From positions 62,001 to 126,000 of the forward strand of contig NZ_VOHQ01000002.1 in assembly GCF_009192765.1 (NCBI RefSeq): DNA of 64,000 nt, given 5' to 3'. Shown in pieces: positions 52,638-63,027 of this stretch. Position 1 is the first letter of the stretch. Each line of letters opens with the position of its first letter. The notes beneath the pieces are model-generated. The model searched no databases, was not told where the DNA came from, and saw nothing but the letters and a program-made list of their open reading frames with translations. Source of the stretch: Agriterribacter humi (GTDB taxonomy: Bacteria > Bacteroidota > Bacteroidia > Chitinophagales > Chitinophagaceae). The position numbers were made by a program, and so were the translations under genes.

Positions 52638-55600
52638 ATGTTAAATGCTCTTTGTTCCTGCACCCATATTCACTGGGGCGCCGGATTTACCAAAACACTG
52701 CGAATTATGAGAATTACGGTGCTGCTATTATTTGTCGCCTGTATGCAGGTGAGTGCCACTGGATTTACGCAGAGCATTACACTTTCGCTGAAAAACGTCT
52801 CACTGGAAAAAGTATTCAATGAGATCAAAAATCAAACAGGTTATTCTTTCCTGATTGATCAAAAAGACATCAGGAAAACCAATGCCGTTGATATAGACAT
52901 CAAAGATGCTTCGCTGCCTGAAGTATTAGATGCCTGTTTAAAAAACCAGCATTTAAACTATAAGATAATAGGCAAACTTATCGTTATCACCCCCTTGCGG
53001 GGTGGTCCGGAACCTCCGCCGGTAATGGAGCCGCCGGTTGAAGTAAACGGCAGGATAACGAATGAGAAAAATGAACCGCTTGAAGGAGCGAGTATCATTG
53101 TTAAAGGCACAGGCACAGGAGCCAATACCGATGATAAAGGCATGTTCATGCTGAAAAATATTGACGGGAATGCCGTATTGGTGATCAGTATGGTGGATTA
53201 CCAGTCGCAGGAAATAGCGCTTAATAACAGAACTACCATCAATATCAGTTTGAAACCTTCACTGAAAGGGCTGGATGAAGTGGTTGTAGTTGGATATGGT
53301 ACACAAAAAAAGGTGAATCTCACCGGAGCAGTTGAAACAATAGATGTGGAAGGGATAGGCACAAGGCCGTTAAGTAACGCCAGTATTGCCCTGCAGGGTA
53401 AGGTGGCTGGTGCATTTATATCTCAGAATTCCGGTCAGCCTGGTCATGATAATGCGAGCATACTCATTAGAGGTGTGGGAACATTTAATAATACTTCTCC
53501 GCTCGTTATGATAGACGGAATGGAAGGCAGCTTAAGTGATGTTAATCCAAAGGATATTGCTTCCGTCTCAATTCTTAAAGATGCTTCTTCTTCCGCCATT
53601 TACGGCAACAGGGCAGCCAACGGGGTAATCCTGATCACTACCAAACGTGGCCGCCAGGATAAAATGAACGTAGAGTACACAGGCTATTATGGCGTTCAGA
53701 AAGTAACCTCCATGCCCGAAGTACTGAAGGGGCTGGATTATCTTGACCTGAGTGCAAAAGCCTATTACAATATCAATGGGAGAAACCCTTCCTGGTATAC
53801 AGACGAATACATGGATAATTTCCGCAACAATGTAGATCCGGTTGTATATCCTTTGGATTTTGATTGGGGAGATTTCCTGCTCCGTCCCGCACGTATGCAT
53901 GATCATTATGTATCGGTATCCGGCGGATCAAAAGCCTTTCAGTATTCCGCATCCGTTGGTTACCTGGATCAGGATGGGGTAGCGATCGGTAACAATAGTA
54001 AGAAGCTGACCTTCCGGTCAAATTTATCTTCGCATTTTCTCAACGACAAACTGCATATTAATATCCTCGCATCCGGTCATGAGCAATCTATCAACGACCT
54101 GGTTGACGGGATGACTTCGGCATTTTATTTTGCCTATGTTGCTCCTCCCACGGTAAGAATGGTGATACCCGGTGTTGGTTACAGCAATTATGCATATGGC
54201 TATGGCGCTAAGGAAGCCGGTGGTATCAATACCATTAAAGCCGGGCCGCTTAATCTGAGGGGTGTCATCACACTGAATCCTTTCAAAGGACTTGAGCTGA
54301 ATGCTTCTTACGGCATCTATAAAAATTTTTATGAGCAGAAAATATTCCGGCCTTCCGTACAATTGCAATCACTGAACCCGGATGGAACCGTGGTGTTGCC
54401 TACACCAAGTGTCTCTAATTTATCTTATGTGCGTTCAGAATCTCTCACCACCATATTCAACGCCTATGCTACGTATGCATTCAACCTGCAGGGTGTGCAT
54501 AATTTTTCCGTCATGGCAGGAATGGAAGCCAGGGAATATGATAACCAGGGCTATGAAATGTCAAGGGCCAATTTATCGGTCAATATTCCACAGTTCGGAT
54601 TCGGCGACCCTGTTACGCAAAAAAACAACAGTGACGCTTCCGGGTTATCCTGGCTTTCACAGTTTGGAAGGTTTAATTACAATTATAAAGGAAAATATCT
54701 TTTTGAAACAAACCTCCGCAATGACGGCAGTTCAAGATTCCAGGATAAATGGGGGCTTTTCCCCTCCGTTTCCGCAGGATGGCGGTTGTCTGAAGAAACC
54801 TTTCTCCGGGATCGTGTGAACTGGTTGTCTGATCTGAAGATCCGCGCTTCCTGGGGCAGGCTCGGTAATGAAAGTATCGGTCAGTCCTATGCTGCTTCCG
54901 ATGAACTCAGCCTTAACCTCCTGTATAATTTCAATAATACGCTCTACCCCGCAGGCGCTGTTACCAAGCTCGCTAACAGGAGTACTTCCTGGGAAACCGC
55001 TGAAATGACAAACCTCGGTATAGACTTCAGCCTCTTTGATAAAAAGCTGGGGGGTAGTGTTGACTATTTTATAAAGAAAACCTACGATATCCTGATGCAG
55101 ATTCCCGTGTCCAGTACGCTGGGGCTTACCACTATTCCTTACCAGAATGCCGGTAAAATGAAAAACCATGGGATAGAGATGTCATTAAAATATAATGACC
55201 GGATTGGAAAAGTTGGCATTGGGGTAAATGTAATGGGTTCACGTGTTACCAACCGGGTTACAGATCTGGCCGGCAGAAGTCCCATCATTAATGGTAGCCT
55301 GGTATGGAAAGAAGGAAGTTCCTATAATTCATTGTATGCGTATGAAACAGAAGGCATCTACCAGTCGCAGGACGAGATCAACAAACACCTGATCCTTACT
55401 GATAAAGATGGCAATTCAACCAATCCCTATGTAGGACTGGTTCCTGCACCGGGAGATATAAGATTCAAAGATCAGATTACGGTGGATCGCGACCACGATG
55501 GTATTGCGGAGTCAAGAGACGGTGTGATTAACGAAGATGATAAAGTAATCATCGGCAGATCCTATCCTGACTGGACCTTTTCGTCCACCATTTCAGGCGA

Positions 55601-56057
55601 CTGGAAGGGAATTGATCTGACAATATTTTTCCAGGGTGTATATGGGGTTAACTCACTGAACCAGGGATTTGTTACTTCACCCTTCCACGGGGGGGCTGCC
55701 AATACCGGCGCCTGGTATAAAGATTCCTGGACGGAAGAAAATCCAAGTAAAACCATACAGCGTGTGTATTCAGATCCATCCCGCTATGATATTGTCTCTG
55801 CTTACTATATGGAAGATGCCTCCTATATCCGGTTAAAGAATGTAGAAATAGGGTATACGTTGGCCGGCAATATTATACGACGTACGGGGCTCAATCCCGC
55901 CAATACAAAACTGAGAATTTTTGCCAATGTGCAAAACGCTTTTACCTGGACAAAAATGCGTTTCGGTTACGATCCTGAAAAACCTTCAACGATCATTAAT
56001 TCTCTTCAATACCCCCAGGTTAGAATATATTCCTGCGGAGTGAATGTTAAATTTTAA
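52638..56057 (+). CDS. susC: SusC-family TonB-dependent transporter with STN domain
   Basis: This 1139-residue outer-membrane transporter has an N-terminal signal (ITVLLLFVACMQVSATGFTQ), an STN signalling domain (LEKVFNEIKNQTGYSFLIDQ), a carboxypeptidase-like domain (VNGRITNEKNEPLEGASIIV), a TonB box region (GLDEVVVVGYGTQKKVNLTG), plug and beta-barrel. The STN domain links it to FecR/sigma signalling. With SusD it imports a glycan fragment. Confidence 0.95.
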   Translation: MLNALCSCTHIHWGAGFTKTLRIMRITVLLLFVACMQVSATGFTQSITLSLKNVSLEKVFNEIKNQTGYSFLIDQKDIRKTNAVDIDIKDASLPEVLDACLKNQHLNYKIIGKLIVITPLRGGPEPPPVMEPPVEVNGRITNEKNEPLEGASIIVKGTGTGANTDDKGMFMLKNIDGNAVLVISMVDYQSQEIALNNRTTINISLKPSLKGLDEVVVVGYGTQKKVNLTGAVETIDVEGIGTRPLSNASIALQGKVAGAFISQNSGQPGHDNASILIRGVGTFNNTSPLVMIDGMEGSLSDVNPKDIASVSILKDASSSAIYGNRAANGVILITTKRGRQDKMNVEYTGYYGVQKVTSMPEVLKGLDYLDLSAKAYYNINGRNPSWYTDEYMDNFRNNVDPVVYPLDFDWGDFLLRPARMHDHYVSVSGGSKAFQYSASVGYLDQDGVAIGNNSKKLTFRSNLSSHFLNDKLHINILASGHEQSINDLVDGMTSAFYFAYVAPPTVRMVIPGVGYSNYAYGYGAKEAGGINTIKAGPLNLRGVITLNPFKGLELNASYGIYKNFYEQKIFRPSVQLQSLNPDGTVVLPTPSVSNLSYVRSESLTTIFNAYATYAFNLQGVHNFSVMAGMEAREYDNQGYEMSRANLSVNIPQFGFGDPVTQKNNSDASGLSWLSQFGRFNYNYKGKYLFETNLRNDGSSRFQDKWGLFPSVSAGWRLSEETFLRDRVNWLSDLKIRASWGRLGNESIGQSYAASDELSLNLLYNFNNTLYPAGAVTKLANRSTSWETAEMTNLGIDFSLFDKKLGGSVDYFIKKTYDILMQIPVSSTLGLTTIPYQNAGKMKNHGIEMSLKYNDRIGKVGIGVNVMGSRVTNRVTDLAGRSPIINGSLVWKEGSSYNSLYAYETEGIYQSQDEINKHLILTDKDGNSTNPYVGLVPAPGDIRFKDQITVDRDHDGIAESRDGVINEDDKVIIGRSYPDWTFSSTISGDWKGIDLTIFFQGVYGVNSLNQGFVTSPFHGGAANTGAWYKDSWTEENPSKTIQRVYSDPSRYDIVSAYYMEDASYIRLKNVEIGYTLAGNIIRRTGLNPANTKLRIFANVQNAFTWTKMRFGYDPEKPSTIINSLQYPQVRIYSCGVNVKF

Positions 56058-56070
56058 AGCGCTTCTTTTT

Positions 56071-57690
56071 ATGAAATATACGTTTCACCTCATTATAGCT
56101 TTCCAGTTGCTGTTCGGTTTATCCTGCAGTAAAAGTTTCCTGGAAAAAAAGCCACTGGATTTTATTTCACCGGATAATTACCTCACCAATGATGCGCAGG
56201 CTAAGATATTATTGAATGGTGTGTATACCAGTCTTGACTTTATCGGAACCAGCAATGAAAATCAAAAAATGTTTCCTTTTCAACTGGAGACCACGACCGA
56301 TGATGTGTATGATTCCCAGCCCTGGCACAATACTACAGAATGGGCAAGAGGCCAGGGAAACAGCAACAGTCCCTGGGCAAGGTGGAAATGGGACCTGGAT
56401 TTCCAGGGTATTTCCCGGGCCAATGTTTTTCTGGCTGGCATGACAGCAGCAACGTTTGAATCGGCTGACAGGAAAAGGTATATCGCAGAAGCTAAATTTC
56501 TCCGGGCCTGGTTTTACCATGACCTGGTTGTGTATTACGGAGGGGTGCCACTGATCCTTACACCCGGCGACCTGAGCAACAGCTTTCCTACCCGTAACAG
56601 CAAGGAAGAAGTAATCGGACAGATCCTAAAAGACCTGGAAGAGGCGATCCCTGATCTGCCCAGGCAATATGCTGCAGATGAAGACCGCGGAAGGATAGCC
56701 AAAGGAACAGCCATGGGATTGAAAGCGCGGGTATTGCTTTATAATGAGCAATGGGAAGCTGCTGCTGCTGCTGCCAAAGCCGTGATTGACCTGGGCGTAT
56801 ACAGCCTGTTTCCCGACTACCAGGGATTGTTCCTTGAGAAGAATGAAAACAGTACAGGACAGGAAATTATGCTGCAGGTATATTATACGCCTGATATCAT
56901 GCCTTCTTTCATATATTATCCTATAGGTGTGTATCCTGCTTTTGCACCAACGCTCCAGTTTGTGAATGCCTACTATATGAAAAACGGGTTACCCATTGAC
57001 CGGGCTGGTTCAGGGTATGATCCCGAAAATCCATATATGAACAGGGATCCAAGATTAAATGCTTCCATCTTTTATCCCGGTTCTAAATACGTAAATTATA
57101 TTATAAAAACGCCGGATCCTGCCATTTCCAAGGACTCCGTAACCATCCCTTCCTGGTTACTTAATGAGAGCGGTTTCCGGGCAAAGAAACACTTTGACGG
57201 AACCCTGATGAATATCGAAAAAGAAGGCCATAACAAATGCTTTATGCGGTATGGAGAAATTTTACTTACGTATGCTGAAGCGCAGAATGAAGCCCAGGGT
57301 CCACAGGATTGTTATGATGTGATTGACCAGTTGAGAAGAAGGGTTGGAATGACGACTTTGTCGGATGCTATGCCGGGATTATCTAAAGACGATATGCGAA
57401 AGGTGATCCGCAACGAACGCAGGGTTGAACTGGCTTTTGAAGGTACGCGGTGGGCAGATATCCGTCGTTGGAAAATAGCAGAACAGGTAATGGTGGATGC
57501 AATGGGATACGATAATACAAAACTGGTGGCTTATCCCGGAGATGGATTAGGCACTTCGCCCGACTGGAAATATGAGCCGATGGTCATTGATCACCGTTCT
57601 TTTAATGCCAACAGAGATTATCTGTGGCCCATACCGCAGAAAGAAATCAATGCGAACCATAACATGGTGCAGAACCCCGGGTATAATTAA
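56071..57690 (+). CDS. susD: SusD/RagB-family glycan-binding lipoprotein
   Basis: The ATG at 56071 gives 539 residues, with lipobox LLFGLSCSKS. A start at 56044 would overlap the SusC stop and add no signal. SusD features are AEAKFLRAWFYHDLVVYYGG, VPLIL and the C-terminal IRNERRVELAFEGTRWADIR and RDYLWPIPQKEI. It partners with the upstream SusC. Confidence 0.94.
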   Translation: MKYTFHLIIAFQLLFGLSCSKSFLEKKPLDFISPDNYLTNDAQAKILLNGVYTSLDFIGTSNENQKMFPFQLETTTDDVYDSQPWHNTTEWARGQGNSNSPWARWKWDLDFQGISRANVFLAGMTAATFESADRKRYIAEAKFLRAWFYHDLVVYYGGVPLILTPGDLSNSFPTRNSKEEVIGQILKDLEEAIPDLPRQYAADEDRGRIAKGTAMGLKARVLLYNEQWEAAAAAAKAVIDLGVYSLFPDYQGLFLEKNENSTGQEIMLQVYYTPDIMPSFIYYPIGVYPAFAPTLQFVNAYYMKNGLPIDRAGSGYDPENPYMNRDPRLNASIFYPGSKYVNYIIKTPDPAISKDSVTIPSWLLNESGFRAKKHFDGTLMNIEKEGHNKCFMRYGEILLTYAEAQNEAQGPQDCYDVIDQLRRRVGMTTLSDAMPGLSKDDMRKVIRNERRVELAFEGTRWADIRRWKIAEQVMVDAMGYDNTKLVAYPGDGLGTSPDWKYEPMVIDHRSFNANRDYLWPIPQKEINANHNMVQNPGYN

Positions 57691-57766
57691 GGGTGTTATT
57701 ACCTGCAGTCAGCTTAAAACCATTTACCATCCGGTCTGTTAACAGGATCATTAAACGTTTACAATA

Positions 57767-58915
57767 ATGCGCAAACCAAATAGTTTATTATATTTTATAC
57801 TGGCAGTCGTGCTGCCGCTGATGCACGGGGCGTGCAAAAAAGACACAGCCCTTCCCCAGCTTTCGAAAACAACACTCAAAGCAGTGGGGCCCACCTTCGC
57901 TGATATCCAGGGCCGCGTGTATGTGGAAGGTAGTTCCGCCATTATTCAAAGAGGCGCCTGCTGGGAAATGAAAACCAGTGCAGGTGATTCCAAAGTAGTG
58001 CAGTTCCCTACTATTCAGGCTGATACCATGCACGCAGAAGGAGGTACTGGTCTGATCAATTTACGCGTTACGGGATTACAGCCAGACACTGCTTATTATG
58101 TACGCTTTTTTGCTATTAACGGCGATGGCGTTCAATACAGTTACCCGGTACTGGCCCGAACTCCCCCCATACCAGCCGGTGGTGTTTTTGTAGAGGGTTT
58201 CCTCATCGGGCAAACATTCAGCATGGGAAGTCTTGTTGGAGCGCCGGACGAAACACCGGTTCATGAAGTAACACTTCCCAATTATTTTATTGCTACACAT
58301 GAGGTTACCAACACCCAATATTGCAAATTCCTGAACAAGTTGGATAGCGCAGGACAAATTTCCCCGGAAGGCGCCGTAGGAAACCTCGAATATATTGATA
58401 TGGATGATGAGGATGTGCTGATCGTGTATGATAACAATGCGTTTCGTCCTAAAACAGGATTTGAAGATTATCCCGCAGTAGAAGTATCGTGGTATGGTGC
58501 AAAAGCATATTGTAACCTGTTTGGTTATACGCTGCCAAGTGAAGCGAGCTGGGAATTTGCGGCAAGGGGTGGATTATTAACCAACAAATATATCTATGCA
58601 GGCAGCGATAATGCTGCTGACGTTGCATGGTACAACAGCAATGCAGGCGATCAGTTACACCCTGTTGGTCAAAAACAGGCGAATGAACTGGGTGTGTATG
58701 ATATGACCGGCAACGTATGGGAGTGGTGCGAAGACTGGTACGGCGCCGATTATTATGCAAACAGTGGCATTGATAACCCTACCGGTCCTTCTTCAGGAGA
58801 GCATAAAGTACTGAGAGGAGGTTCCTTTGCCGAGGAAGCTTTTAGCAGCACCAAACGGTATTCCGTTTCTCCCGATGCCACGGAAGCTAATATTGGTTTC
58901 CGGGTAAGGTACTGA
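57767..58915 (+). CDS. SUMF1-domain lipoprotein lacking catalytic cysteine
   Basis: This 382-residue protein has lipobox LMHGACKKD, then an Fn3-like domain (to about residue 125). A SUMF1/formylglycine-generating-enzyme-like domain follows (FSMGSLVGAPDETPVHEVTL, YDMTGNVWEWCEDWYG, KVLRGGSF). True sulfatase activators keep a GFRC cysteine near the end; here it reads GFRVRY. It is thus more likely a surface glycan-binding protein than an FGE. It follows susD. Confidence 0.85.
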   Translation: MRKPNSLLYFILAVVLPLMHGACKKDTALPQLSKTTLKAVGPTFADIQGRVYVEGSSAIIQRGACWEMKTSAGDSKVVQFPTIQADTMHAEGGTGLINLRVTGLQPDTAYYVRFFAINGDGVQYSYPVLARTPPIPAGGVFVEGFLIGQTFSMGSLVGAPDETPVHEVTLPNYFIATHEVTNTQYCKFLNKLDSAGQISPEGAVGNLEYIDMDDEDVLIVYDNNAFRPKTGFEDYPAVEVSWYGAKAYCNLFGYTLPSEASWEFAARGGLLTNKYIYAGSDNAADVAWYNSNAGDQLHPVGQKQANELGVYDMTGNVWEWCEDWYGADYYANSGIDNPTGPSSGEHKVLRGGSFAEEAFSSTKRYSVSPDATEANIGFRVRY

Positions 58916-58962
58916 CAACATCGTAATTGAACATTCAGCATCACAAATCATTCTACATTGTT

Positions 58963-60276
58963 ATGAAAAAAATATTCCTTCTTCTGATACATGTCATGCT
59001 GTTCGCAGCCTGCACAAAAAAAATGGATTACAATCCGGCAGTAACGCCTGCCGTTGAAACCAAATATCCTGTGAATGTAACGGCTTCCACTGCGGAACTC
59101 GTAGCAGATGCACCTGATGGCGGCGGGGAGGTCCTTTCTCGCGGATTCTACTGGATATATCAAAGCCCGGAGATGTTAAATACAGATGGCTCTGTAAATA
59201 TGTCTCTGGCAGATAGTCTTATTATTAAACAGGGTACAAAAACGGAATCGGATCCCAAAGGAGACTTTAAAAAGAAAATAGAAAACCTCGTAAAGGATAC
59301 GGCGCTGTTTGTAAAAGCCTATGCCATTAATGCAGCAGGAACCACGTATGGAGAAGTTGTTGCTTTCCGTTCCTCCAAACTGGTGGCTCCAACCGTTACC
59401 ATCAACCAGGAATATGAAAGCATCGGCGATACTGCCGTAATAGCTGTAGGCGAAGTAACGGCTGTGGGTGGAGACCTGGTTACCGAACGGGGGTTAATAT
59501 GGGGAACACATGAAGACCCGCTGCTCAATACAAACAAAATGTTGTTGGGTGAAGCACAGGGTAGCTTTACATATACCATTCCATCGCTCGAATTATTTGT
59601 GAAATATTACATCACTGCCTATGCCGTGAATTCATTGGGTACTTCTTATAGCGAACCGTTGATCATTGTATTTATTCCGCCAACCTTTACCGATGCAAGA
59701 GACGGTGAGGTATATACGGTAAAACAATATGGTGGTGTGATCTGGATGACACAGAACTTCCGGCATCTTCCTGATATAGGCAATGCCGCAGGGATATGGG
59801 TACAGGAATATATGGGATCCAGCATCCCGGAAGCGAAAGCCACGCAGGAGTATAAAACCTACGGCGCATTATATAATCTTCAGCAGGCTACTGACCTGGC
59901 GCCGGAAGGGTGGCATTTGGCCACCGATGAGGAATGGAAAAAACTGGAAATCATCTCCTCAAACGGAGCATTAACTCCGGAAGCGGCTAACGCATTGGAA
60001 TGGAGAGCCGCCGGTGGTGGCAGGCTGAAGGGATGGGATGGAGCAAACAATGATATGGCGTTCAATTTAATGCCCGGCGGTAAACAATGGTGTGGTGGGG
60101 CTTTCCAGGAGCTGGGCGTATGGGCGCACTACTGGGCGGCTAAAGAGGGTCATCCTTATGACTCCTTTTTCCGCAGGATGCTGGCAGGCTGGGATAATAA
60201 TATTTTCCGGCAGGATTCTAACGTTGATGGATACCCTGTGTGTGCCGGTATGTCGGCCAGGTATGTAAAAGATTAA
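58963..60276 (+). CDS. FISUMP-domain lipoprotein
   Basis: The ATG at 58963 gives 437 residues with lipobox MLFAACTKK. Two Fn3-like repeats (NVTASTAELVADAPDGGGEV; ITAYAVNSLGTSYSEPLIIV) precede a FISUMP domain (VIWMTQNFRHLPDI, YGALYNLQQATDLAPEGWHL, ATDEEWKKLE). It is probably a second surface glycan-binding protein of this locus. Confidence 0.85.
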   Translation: MKKIFLLLIHVMLFAACTKKMDYNPAVTPAVETKYPVNVTASTAELVADAPDGGGEVLSRGFYWIYQSPEMLNTDGSVNMSLADSLIIKQGTKTESDPKGDFKKKIENLVKDTALFVKAYAINAAGTTYGEVVAFRSSKLVAPTVTINQEYESIGDTAVIAVGEVTAVGGDLVTERGLIWGTHEDPLLNTNKMLLGEAQGSFTYTIPSLELFVKYYITAYAVNSLGTSYSEPLIIVFIPPTFTDARDGEVYTVKQYGGVIWMTQNFRHLPDIGNAAGIWVQEYMGSSIPEAKATQEYKTYGALYNLQQATDLAPEGWHLATDEEWKKLEIISSNGALTPEAANALEWRAAGGGRLKGWDGANNDMAFNLMPGGKQWCGGAFQELGVWAHYWAAKEGHPYDSFFRRMLAGWDNNIFRQDSNVDGYPVCAGMSARYVKD

Positions 60277-60413
60277 GGTTTCCATAAACAACTAGCATGT
60301 ATTAATGTATTACCTGTTAACCGGATGCCTGTATTATGGCAGGTATCCGGTTACATTTCATCCGGAGAACCTGGTAGAAACTTCAATTGATTCAAACAAC
60401 ACTTTTATCCTGT

Positions 60414-62864
60414 ATGCGCCTTATCATCATTTGCGTTTGTTTATTATCTATTTCTTTGCCTGCATCTGCACGCCACCCCGTTGAAAAAGCACAAAAAAAT
60501 ATTCAACTGGAAAACAGGCAACTGGCATTGGCATTTGATCCAGCAACCGGGGCGTTGACTAAACTGATCAATAAAAAAACCGGCGATAATTATATCAAAA
60601 ATCCCGCAGGCGGAAACCTGTTCAGGTTATACCTCAACGCAGGTAAAATGCCGGATCTTTCAGCAGGACCGCATAATGGAAGCGACGGAGGTGTGCTTGT
60701 GGATCCTTCCGGTTGTATCCTGGAGCACTTTTCCCTGAACAAAAAAAAGGATGTTACTGAGCTCATTTTACAGATCCGCCCGAAAACATTTGCTGTTAAG
60801 GTAAAGGTTACCATCACGCTCTCCAATGCCGCGGATTATTTTGATTGCTCGCTGGCCGTTACCAATGGTTCAGATGCGTCCTGCCGCATATATTCAGCTT
60901 TACCTTATTTCTCAGGCATCAGTCTTGGAAATACAGCCGCGACAAATCTCGCCGTGAATATGTGGGACAGGGGTTATCCCGGCATTAAAGCATGGGAAAA
61001 AAACAGTGGGGGGGTATACGGCAGGGATGTTTCCATGCAATGGCAATGTGTATATGAGCCTGCGTTGGATGAGGGATTGGCATTTATAACCATGGATACT
61101 GCTTTCAGCAATAAAATCCTTACCTGTTTCCCGGGTGGGGGGATGCAGTCCTTATACTTTGATACCAAAGAGATACAACCTGGTCTTTCCTTTCAATGGC
61201 CAACCGCCCGCGTGGTTGTTTTTAATGGCAACTGGCGCACTGCTGCGAAAGTATACCAGGGTTGGGCCAATGAATATCTCAAACCGAGACCCGTGCCCCG
61301 GTGGTATACCAATGAAGTTGCCATACGGGGAAGTAGCTGGATTCCTACGCGGGAAGCTGTAGAAAAGAACAAATCAACTCAACAGCCCCATAGTTTTACT
61401 TCTTTCCGTAATCTGTTGCATTTATATCAGGGTGGTTATTCGGATTGCCTGGAAATGGCCATGTGGAATGAAGGGGTGAATCTTTGGCCGGAAACCTATG
61501 GGCCCTGGATGTCTTCAGGATTTCTTGACTTCCGCTCAGACCTTGGTGGAAAATCAGCTTTTGAAGAAGGTGTAAAAAATGTGCATCGCTTTGGCCGAAA
61601 AGTAGCCATGTACGTTGCCGGATATGGCATCAGAACAACCAGCCCGTTGTTTAAGGATGGTGACTGGAAAAAGTGGGCGATCGTTAATAATAAGGAAGGC
61701 GAAATCAATTTTGGTTACCGCGGTGAAAAGGAAACGGAGATCTTCGGCATTTTTAACTGCCTGGGATATAAACCCTGGCAGGATAACATCATACGGGTCT
61801 GTACCATGCTTGCCAGGGCAGGCGTTGATGAAATACGACTTGATGAAATCGGCTTTCCGTTCAAGCCCTGCTTCAACCAGGAGCACCATCATGCCAGCCC
61901 GTATGATAGCCAGGTATGGACGCGGGAATACCTGAGAAGAATCCGGGAAGCGGTAGATCAAATCAATCCACAAATGGTGATCTCCACCGAATTTTTCATG
62001 GACTATTTCCATACTTATACCAACGGCGCCCTGGTAATGGACTGCAGCGGTAAGGAAATTGATGCGATGAAAGTGGCCCTGCCGCAGTACATGGCCATGT
62101 CTTACCATGCAGGCGCTGCAGAAGCTGCTATCACAGGTGCCATCATGGGTAAGCCCGAAGCATACCGGCTCAACTGGGCCTGGACCGATAAAGGAACAGA
62201 ACGGCCCGATGATTATCCTTCCGGACCCGGCATCCGTTTACCCTTTTACGAATTGTATCCAACATTTGCAGAAACGCTGGTGAAAGCGGATATCACCGAC
62301 CAGGATCCGACCGCCGCGCAGGACCCCGCATGGATGGGACATCTTTGGAAGAACAAAGATTACTGGCTTTTAATAGGAGGGCATGATGATATCAGTGCGC
62401 TGTCCGCGGGCGAAATAGATGTGATGCTTCCGGAACTGCCTGAGAAATTTAAGTATGCTTTTGAATTTAATGTGCAGACCCTTGAGATGAAACCAATACC
62501 CATAACGCGCAGTAAAAAAGGTATATCCGTAAAACTGCATCACCCATTGTCGTTGGTATTTTTCCCTGCTGTTTCCTGCCCGCCACTGCCGGTCATAGAA
62601 CAACTGAACCGGAAGCTAAGTGCCGGATCAGGGATGCAGGTGGCTGTAAAACTTTTCGCTCCCTGGAATCCGCTATCTGAAAAAAGAAATATTTCATCGC
62701 TTGTATTAAAAGCACCTGGCTTTGAGGTGAGCAAAGGAAAAGTAAAAGGAGATACTGTTTATTTTGATATTCAAAGTCCTGTTGGTATTGAACCCAATAA
62801 TTATTTTTTACAGGTACAAAACAATCATTGCATGCCACGCAGGCAATGGTTCCAGGTAGAATAA
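60414..62864 (+). CDS. Exported glycoside-hydrolase-like protein (DUF6259-like)
   Basis: The ATG at 60414 gives 816 residues with signal peptide (LIIICVCLLSISLPASA). A beta-rich N-terminal domain (about residues 20-290) precedes a TIM-barrel-like region with ARAGVDEIRLDEIGFPFKP and MVISTEFFMDYFHTYTNGAL, whose acidic residues could be catalytic. A C-terminal beta domain follows. It resembles DUF6259 proteins; substrate unknown. Confidence 0.75.
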   Translation: MRLIIICVCLLSISLPASARHPVEKAQKNIQLENRQLALAFDPATGALTKLINKKTGDNYIKNPAGGNLFRLYLNAGKMPDLSAGPHNGSDGGVLVDPSGCILEHFSLNKKKDVTELILQIRPKTFAVKVKVTITLSNAADYFDCSLAVTNGSDASCRIYSALPYFSGISLGNTAATNLAVNMWDRGYPGIKAWEKNSGGVYGRDVSMQWQCVYEPALDEGLAFITMDTAFSNKILTCFPGGGMQSLYFDTKEIQPGLSFQWPTARVVVFNGNWRTAAKVYQGWANEYLKPRPVPRWYTNEVAIRGSSWIPTREAVEKNKSTQQPHSFTSFRNLLHLYQGGYSDCLEMAMWNEGVNLWPETYGPWMSSGFLDFRSDLGGKSAFEEGVKNVHRFGRKVAMYVAGYGIRTTSPLFKDGDWKKWAIVNNKEGEINFGYRGEKETEIFGIFNCLGYKPWQDNIIRVCTMLARAGVDEIRLDEIGFPFKPCFNQEHHHASPYDSQVWTREYLRRIREAVDQINPQMVISTEFFMDYFHTYTNGALVMDCSGKEIDAMKVALPQYMAMSYHAGAAEAAITGAIMGKPEAYRLNWAWTDKGTERPDDYPSGPGIRLPFYELYPTFAETLVKADITDQDPTAAQDPAWMGHLWKNKDYWLLIGGHDDISALSAGEIDVMLPELPEKFKYAFEFNVQTLEMKPIPITRSKKGISVKLHHPLSLVFFPAVSCPPLPVIEQLNRKLSAGSGMQVAVKLFAPWNPLSEKRNISSLVLKAPGFEVSKGKVKGDTVYFDIQSPVGIEPNNYFLQVQNNHCMPRRQWFQVE

Positions 62865-62932
62865 ATCAGTGATCTTTAATTATACTTATAAAACAATATA
62901 AATGCTTTGGTTCGGGGCTATTTATAATAAGG

Positions 62933-62974
62933 GAGAGGATTTCCTCTTCCTTTCTTTACATTTTCTTTCCATAG
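62933..62974 (+). terminator. Hairpins after DUF6259-like gene
   Basis: GAGAGGA/TCCTCTT (62933-62948) with a pyrimidine-rich tail is followed by CATTTTCT/AGAAAATG. The first looks like a weak terminator or attenuator between the two hydrolase-like genes. Confidence 0.4.
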
Positions 62975-63027
62975 AGAAAATGTTCATCCATTCAACCCGG
63001 AGTATTCCATATGCATCAATTACTATC

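Noticed and set aside
57767-58915. Sulfatase-activating formylglycine-generating enzyme
   Set aside because: The terminal GFRC cysteine is replaced (GFRVRY) and no sulfatase is in the window.
61554-62108. 184-residue minus-strand ORF inside the DUF6259-like gene
   Set aside because: It is the antisense shadow of a well-supported exported protein.
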